From the NCBI GenBank assembly GCA_005877965.1, contig VBNP01000104.1, forward strand, positions 1 through 9,937: DNA of 9,937 bases, written 5' to 3'. Shown piece after piece: positions 5,507-9,937 of this stretch. How positions within the stretch are numbered: the first letter of the stretch is position 1; each line of letters starts with the position of its first letter. A model generated the notes under the pieces. That model saw nothing but the letters and a program-made list of their open reading frames with translations. It ran no database searches and was not told the DNA's origin. The translations under genes were made by a program, and so were the position numbers. The stretch is from Gammaproteobacteria bacterium. GTDB taxonomy: Bacteria > Pseudomonadota > Gammaproteobacteria > Steroidobacterales > Steroidobacteraceae.

Positions 5507-6938
5507 ATGCGACACATTCTGCGTTTCCAACACATCAATCCGGCATTAGCGCTGTCGCTAGTTTCTGCACTGACTCTGATGGTCAGTGCCTGCGGCGGCT
5601 ATGGCGGCGGCAGCAGCGCGGGCGGCCAGAGCTGCGGCGGTCCCTACAGCGGCGCCTGCGCCGCGCCGACCATCACGGTGGCGTCACCGGGAGCGACGGT
5701 CGATCGCACCGTGCAACTGAAGGCTGGCGCCAGTGCCGCCAGCGGCGCCAGCGTCACGCGCGTCGACTTCCTCATCGACGGCACCATCGTCGGCACCGCG
5801 ACCGCGGCGCCTTTTAGTGCCAACTGGGACAGCACCACGGTCGTCGATGGCACCCACACGCTGGTCGGCAAGGTGACCGACAACATGAGCCAGACGACAA
5901 GCTCGGCGCTCGTCACATTCAAGGTGGACAACAATCCGACATTCACCGTGGATATGGCAGCGACGCAGCTGTTCCCGGCGCCGCAGTCGGCCGCTACCGG
6001 CACGGCGAGCGTAACGGTGAAGCTCGCCACCGGCGCGGTGAGTGGCAAGGTGAACCTGACCGGGATTGTCTCCACCGCGGTGACCATCAATGAGGGCTTC
6101 GCCGGTGCCGCCGGCCCCGATCTCATCGCGCTCGCCAAGAACGGCGCTACCGCGGGCGAATGGGACGTGCCCGCGGGCTCATTGCTGACCACCGACGAGG
6201 TGAACGCGCTGCTGCAGGGCAAGCTCTATGTGAAGGCCGCGTCGGCCGCCAATCCCAACGGGGAAATCCGCGGACAGATCGCACCGGCGAACATCAGCGT
6301 GATCTTCTCCGACCTGTCGGGCGCGCAGGAAGTACCGGCAGTCGGTGGCGCGGCCACGGGAGTCGCTGCCACCACGGTCGATGCGCAGGCCAACACCGTG
6401 AGCGTGCACGTGCATGCCACGGGGGTGGATGACGCGACCGCGGCTGAAGTGGACAACGGTGCAGCCGGGCCACTGGTCGACGGAACTCGCCGCGATCACC
6501 GCCGCGGACGTCGACAACTTCAAGGCCAACAAGTGGTACGTGAACGTCGCGACGCCCGCACAGGTGCACGGCGCGATCCGTGGCCAGGTCGACTTTGCCA
6601 CGACCGCTCCGCCACCGGCGCCGACGCTCACACAGCTGAAGACCAGTGCGTTCAGCGTCTGCGGCGGCTGCCACACCGGCGGCGGCACTTCGCTCCCCGC
6701 GTCGATGGACCTGACGCCGGCCCACATCTACGCCTCCATCGTCAACGTGGCGAGCGTCGAGCAGCCGGCACTCAAGCGCGTCAAGCCGGGCGATCCGGAC
6801 AACAGCTACGTCGTGCAGAAGCTCGAGGGCGCGGCCACGATCACGGGCAGCCGCATGCCTCTGGGAGGTCCGTTCCTCGACCAGGCGACGATCGATCAGG
6901 TGAAGGCGTGGATCACTGCCGGCGCGGCAAACAACTGA
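5507..6938 (+). CDS. Lipoprotein with Ig-like domain, two CHRD domains and C-terminal cytochrome domain (frameshifted)
   Basis: Paralogue of the lipoprotein gene at 2241. Residues 1-28 are a lipoprotein signal with lipobox VSAC (C29). A Gly-rich linker with SCGGPYSGAC and a Big_7-type Ig domain (~54-140; RVDFLIDGTIVGT, WDSTTVVDGTHTLVGKVTD) follow. CHRD 1 covers ~150-257 and ends GEIRGQI. CHRD 2 begins at ~264 with the canonical LSGAQEVPAV. The frame breaks near residue 321 (6467-6470, GGGC). The homologous continuation HWSTELAAITAADV lies one base on in the next frame. It completes CHRD 2 (GAIRGQV) and adds a CXXCH cytochrome domain before TGA at 6936-6938. Skipping one base restores a single protein of about 476 residues. 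Without the correction, the original frame stays open through the terminator to 7252, giving an unrelated tail. Both halves look well conserved, so this is either a sequencing indel in a G run or a recent mutation. Function is unknown beyond the domains. Confidence 0.72.
6468..6938 (+). other. Post-frameshift part: end of CHRD 2 plus CXXCH cytochrome domain
   Basis: This reading frame continues the gene at 5507 after the one-base break. It encodes the second half of CHRD 2 (HWSTELAAITAADV to HGAIRGQVDF), a Pro-rich linker (TTAPPPAP), and a cytochrome domain with CGGCH at about 6661-6675. A conserved RMPLGGPFL block holds a candidate Met ligand, and the terminal helix is DQVKAWITAGAANN. The cytochrome domain aligns without difficulty to that of the divergent lipoprotein gene (4512-5336): KPG-PD-SY-V-KLEGAA, then MP-GGP, then TID----WI--GAAN. 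On its own it has no signal peptide and no obvious start with a ribosome binding site, so it is unlikely to be a separate gene. Confidence 0.7.
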
Positions 6939-6958
6939 CACGCCTCGAAATCCCCCGG

Positions 6959-6991
6959 CCGGTCCGCGCACGGACGCGCGGGCCGGTTGTT
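6959..6991 (+). terminator. Terminator-like hairpin after second CHRD gene
   Basis: An 11-bp stem with one G-U pair (CCGGTCCGCGC at 6959-6969 with GCGCGGGCCGG at 6976-6986), a 6-nt loop and then TTGTT. The T tract is weaker than in the paralogous terminator at 3384-3418, with which it shares 17 identical bases (6972-6988). It lies 20 bases after the stop. The rest of the spacer up to 7034 is GC-only sequence with no gene. Confidence 0.7.
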
Positions 6992-7034
6992 GGCGCCCGG
7001 CGCGGGCAGCGCGGCGCCGGCAGCCGCGGCGGCT

Positions 7035-7979
7035 TCAGGCCTCGGAGCGGCCGCGGTTCTGGTAGAGCGACTTCTTCAGCTTCCAGCGCTTGTGCGACCA
7101 GGGCCAGTCGGACGGCGCCGAGTGGATCTGCTGCTCCACCCGGCGCGCGTAACGCTCGGTCAGCGCGCCCGGGGGCAGGGACTGGGCGGCGGTGGCCAGC
7201 GGCTCGAATTGCATTTCGTAGTAGCCGCGCGCGGTGCGGCGCATGGCGATGAAGAACACCGGAAAGCGCGTGACACGCGCGATTTCCTCAGGACCCAGGT
7301 AGAACGCGGTGTCGCGGTTGAGAAAGCGGGTCCAGTACTTGTGCTCGCTGGTGGTCGGTTCCTGGTCGGCGACCATCGCCACGGCGCGTACCAGGCCGCG
7401 GCGCTTGATGATGTCCGGCAGCAGGTCCTGGGCCGGCACCAGGCGGCTGCCGAAACGCGTGCGCACCTTCTTCATCTCACGCTCGGCCCAGTTGTCCACC
7501 AGCGGCTTGTAGGCGGCATCGAGCGGGTAGCCGAGCTCGATCGAGAGCGCGAGCAGCATCCACTCCCAGTTGCACTGATGCGCGGCCACCAGCAGCACGG
7601 ACTGGCCCTGCTCGAGGAGCGCGCGCGCCGCCTCGAGGTTCACGATGCGCACGCGGGCGCGGATCTCCGGCGCCGCGAGAGCCGCGGACTTGATGATCTC
7701 CACCAGCATCTGCGCGAAGCCTACGTAATAGCCGCGCATGACCGAGCGCAACCGGGTCTCGTCGAAGTCGGGAAACGCGCGGCTGAGGTTCTCGCGCACC
7801 ACGCGCTCGCGGTACGGGAACAGGCGATAGGTCAGCCAGCCGAGAAAGGCCGCGCAGCCGTACAGCACCCGCAGCGGAATACACGCCAGCACCCGCACCC
7901 ACCAGGCGGAGCGCGCCGCCGCAGCAGCGGGTGCGCCGGCAGCGGCGACGCCGTTGTCCGGGGAGACCTCGGGCAGCAT
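7035..7979 (-). CDS. Lipid A biosynthesis (lauroyl/myristoyl) acyltransferase, LpxL/HtrB family
   Basis: 314 residues. Inner-membrane enzyme that transfers a fatty acyl chain from acyl-ACP to the lipid A precursor, giving the acyloxyacyl chain. Evidence is one hydrophobic N-terminal segment (~27-50, LACIPLRVLYGCAAFLGWL), the RVVRENLSRAFP block, and the HX4E catalytic motif in VAAHQCNWEWM (H134, E139). The AMVADQEPT block and GPEEIARVTRFPVFFIAMRR are also typical of the family, as is the ending (WPWSHKRWK). The sequence alone does not separate LpxL from LpxM, so no symbol is given. An Ala-rich stretch of ~20 residues precedes the membrane segment. ATG 7979 lies 6 nt after the RND gene stop. 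The AAGG at 7984-7987, overlapping that stop, may serve as ribosome binding site with a short spacer. The two genes are probably one transcription unit. Confidence 0.92.
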   Translation of the reverse strand: MLPEVSPDNGVAAAGAPAAAAARSAWWVRVLACIPLRVLYGCAAFLGWLTYRLFPYRERVVRENLSRAFPDFDETRLRSVMRGYYVGFAQMLVEIIKSAALAAPEIRARVRIVNLEAARALLEQGQSVLLVAAHQCNWEWMLLALSIELGYPLDAAYKPLVDNWAEREMKKVRTRFGSRLVPAQDLLPDIIKRRGLVRAVAMVADQEPTTSEHKYWTRFLNRDTAFYLGPEEIARVTRFPVFFIAMRRTARGYYEMQFEPLATAAQSLPPGALTERYARRVEQQIHSAPSDWPWSHKRWKLKKSLYQNRGRSEA

Positions 7980-7985
7980 CGCGCC

Positions 7986-9937
7986 TTAGTTGACCGGATG
8001 CGGCTGCGGCGGCGCGCCGGCGGGCGGCGGCTGCGCCGTGAGCACCCGGCCGAACTTCGGCGCCAGCCACCGTTCAATGTCGTCCACGAGCGTGAACGCC
8101 GCCGGCACGATGACCAGCGTCAGCGCGGTGGAGGTGATCAGACCGCCGATCACCGCCACGGCCATCGGCTGGCGGAATGAGGTGTCGCCGCCCAGGCCGA
8201 TGGCCACCGGCAACATGCCGGCGATCATGGCCACCGTAGTCATGACGATCGGGCGGGCGCGCTTGTGACCGGCCTCGAGGATCGCCGTCAGGCGATCCTT
8301 GCCGGCGCGCTGTTCCTCGATGGCGAAGTCCACCAGCAGGATCGCGTTCTTGGCGACGATGCCCATGAGCATGAGAAAGCCGATCATGGCGCCGAGCGAC
8401 AAGGCGTTGCCGGTAATCATGAGTGCCGCGACCGCCCCGCCAAACGACAGCAGCAGCGACCCCAGAATGGTGATCGGCTGCAGTACGCGAGCAAACAGCA
8501 ACACCAGCACCGCGAACACCATGAGGATGCCGGTGACCATGGCGATCAGGAAGTTCGTGACCAGCTCGGCCATGTACTTGGCATCCCCGACGTCGACCTG
8601 GCGCACGCCGGGCGGCAGGTTCTTCAGTGCCGGCAGCGCCTTGATCTTCTCCATGGCGGGGCCGAATTTGACGCCGTTGAGGTCTGCCACGATCGAAAGT
8701 CGCCGCGCCTGGTTGTAACGCCTGACGCGCGTGGGGCCCTGGCCGAAGCTGATGTCGGCGACCGCCTTGAGCGGCACCGCGCCGCCGCTGGCGGTGGGCA
8801 CGGGCAGATTCTCGAGGGTCGAGAGGTCGTGGCGGGTGTTTTCGGCGAGACTCACGCGGATCGGCACCTGGCGATCGGCGAGGGAGAACTTGGCGCTGTT
8901 CTGATCGAGCTCGCCCAGGGTCGCGATGCGGATGGTCTCGCTCAAGGAGGCGACCGTGACGCCGAGCTGTGACGCCAGATCCAGGTGCGGGTGAATGAGG
9001 ATCTCCGGACGCGGCATGTCGCCGTCGATCCCCGCATCGCGCAGGATCGGCAGCTGGCGCATCTCATCCACCAGCTTGCGCGCGCTGGCCTCGACGAGCT
9101 GCGGATTGTCGCCCGTGATATAGAGGTTGACGTCACGCCCATTGCCGTTGCGGTTGAAGTGAATGCGGGCGTCGGGGATGGTGCCCAGATCCCTGATGAC
9201 CCGGTCCTCCCATTGCCGTTGCGTCAGCTTGCGCTGGCTCGGTTTCACCAGCGTGATGTTGAGATTTCCGGTGCGCACCTCGCCGAACTCATCACCGCCG
9301 ACGATCTCCACCACCGACTCAACTTCGGGCTGGCGCGCGATGATGCGATAGGCGGCCGAGGACACCGCGGCGGTGTCCTCGAGGCGCGCGCCCGGCGGCA
9401 GCTCGACGTTCAACTGCGTGAAGCTGTCGTCCGATGCGGGGATGAACTCTGTGGGAACCATCATGAGGCCCACGATGGACAGCGCAAAGAAAGCCGCGCC
9501 CGCCCCCAGGGTCTTCCAGCGGTGGCGCGTGCTCCAGCGCAGCACGCGCTGATACCACGTCATGATCGGGCCGTCGGTGTGCGGGGCGATCTTGTCGGAT
9601 TTGAGCGTGTAGGCGGCAAGCACCGGCGTGATCAGCCGCGCCACCAGCAGCGAGAAGAACACGGCGGCGGCGACCGTGAGACCGAACTGCTTGAAGTACT
9701 GCCCGGTGATGCCGCCCATGAAGCTCACCGGCAGGAACACCGCGATGATGGTCGCGGAACAGGCCACCACCGCGAGTCCGATCTCATCGGCGGCATCGAG
9801 CGCCGCCTGGAAGCCGCTCTTGCCCATGCGCATGTGGCGCACGATGTTCTCGATCTCGACGATCGCGTCATCGACCAGGACCCCTGCGACCAGCGACAGC
9901 GCGAGCAGGCTGATGGAGTTCAGCGTGAAGTCCATCC
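7986..9937 (-). CDS. RND efflux pump inner-membrane permease (5' end outside window)
   Basis: The last ~650 residues of an AcrB/MdtB-like RND transporter, which expels substrates using the proton gradient and usually works with a periplasmic adaptor and an outer-membrane channel. The M at 9935 is internal, because the visible part starts at transmembrane helix 4. VLVDDAIVEIENIVRH holds the two proton-relay aspartates (equivalent to AcrB D407/D408), and GIVAKNAILLVDFA holds the conserved lysine (codon 8349-8351). FLPVSFMGGITGQYF, the second porter region (FIPASDDSFTQLNVELPPGA) and the C-terminal helix bundle (RPIVMTTVAMIAGMLPVA) are all as expected for the HAE-1 group. The tail is Pro-rich (PPPAGAPPQPHP). 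Nothing appears degraded. Substrates cannot be judged from the sequence. It lies directly upstream of the lipid A acyltransferase, 6 nt away. Confidence 0.94.
   Translation of the reverse strand, partial: MDFTLNSISLLALSLVAGVLVDDAIVEIENIVRHMRMGKSGFQAALDAADEIGLAVVACSATIIAVFLPVSFMGGITGQYFKQFGLTVAAAVFFSLLVARLITPVLAAYTLKSDKIAPHTDGPIMTWYQRVLRWSTRHRWKTLGAGAAFFALSIVGLMMVPTEFIPASDDSFTQLNVELPPGARLEDTAAVSSAAYRIIARQPEVESVVEIVGGDEFGEVRTGNLNITLVKPSQRKLTQRQWEDRVIRDLGTIPDARIHFNRNGNGRDVNLYITGDNPQLVEASARKLVDEMRQLPILRDAGIDGDMPRPEILIHPHLDLASQLGVTVASLSETIRIATLGELDQNSAKFSLADRQVPIRVSLAENTRHDLSTLENLPVPTASGGAVPLKAVADISFGQGPTRVRRYNQARRLSIVADLNGVKFGPAMEKIKALPALKNLPPGVRQVDVGDAKYMAELVTNFLIAMVTGILMVFAVLVLLFARVLQPITILGSLLLSFGGAVAALMITGNALSLGAMIGFLMLMGIVAKNAILLVDFAIEEQRAGKDRLTAILEAGHKRARPIVMTTVAMIAGMLPVAIGLGGDTSFRQPMAVAVIGGLITSTALTLVIVPAAFTLVDDIERWLAPKFGRVLTAQPPPAGAPPQPHPVN

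Noticed and set aside
6461..6474. Programmed +1 ribosomal frameshift in the second CHRD gene
   Set aside because: No stop codon or rare codon in the A site, no known slippery heptamer and no obvious stimulatory element; a simple indel explains it better.
6997..7020. GC-only hairpin (CCGGCGC / GCGCCGG) as terminator of the acyltransferase
   Set aside because: No T tract follows on the minus strand; such stems are common by chance in this composition.
6987..8180. Long plus-strand frame opposite the acyltransferase and the RND gene end
   Set aside because: Antisense to two conserved genes; the His/Arg/Gln-rich translation has no recognisable domain.

Overview
The window is GC-rich (about two-thirds G+C by eye), densely coded DNA from a Gram-negative bacterium. 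The run ileS-lspA-ispH, with overlapping stops and starts, points to the Gammaproteobacteria, although a betaproteobacterium cannot be excluded by reading alone. There is no fkpB between lspA and ispH, unlike Escherichia coli. I see no rRNA, tRNA, CRISPR array, transposase or integrase.

Layout. (1) 1-2077, plus strand: the 3' end of ileS (isoleucyl-tRNA synthetase), lspA (lipoprotein signal peptidase) and ispH (HMBPP reductase), joined by an ATGA overlap and a TGATG overlap. (2) 2241-6938: an accessory island of four exported proteins. In order these are a lipoprotein with an Ig-like domain and two CHRD domains (+), an outer-membrane beta-barrel with an N-terminal CXXCH heme motif (-), a lipoprotein with a CXXCH cytochrome domain and an Ig-like domain (-), and a second Ig/CHRD/CHRD lipoprotein that carries a C-terminal CXXCH cytochrome domain (+). 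The last gene is broken by a one-base frameshift near 6467-6470. (3) 7035-9937, minus strand: an LpxL/HtrB-type lipid A acyltransferase placed 6 nt after the end of an RND efflux pump permease that runs off the right edge.

The island is the interesting part. Three of its four genes carry a c-type heme motif on an exported protein. The barrel-heme protein and the cytochrome lipoprotein are joined by a 4-nt ATGA overlap. The two CHRD genes are diverged copies of one cassette that includes matching terminator sequence and similar upstream sequence. The second copy has in addition a cytochrome domain closely related to that of the divergently transcribed neighbour. An imperfect 19-bp direct repeat (18 of 19 identical) brackets the first CHRD cassette. 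My working hypothesis, which is inference only, is a small outer-membrane redox module: a heme-bearing porin served by lipid-anchored monoheme cytochromes, built by local duplication and domain exchange.

In the flanks, LspA is the peptidase that would process the three predicted island lipoproteins. The acyltransferase and RND pump also act at the envelope, but nothing ties them mechanistically to the island.
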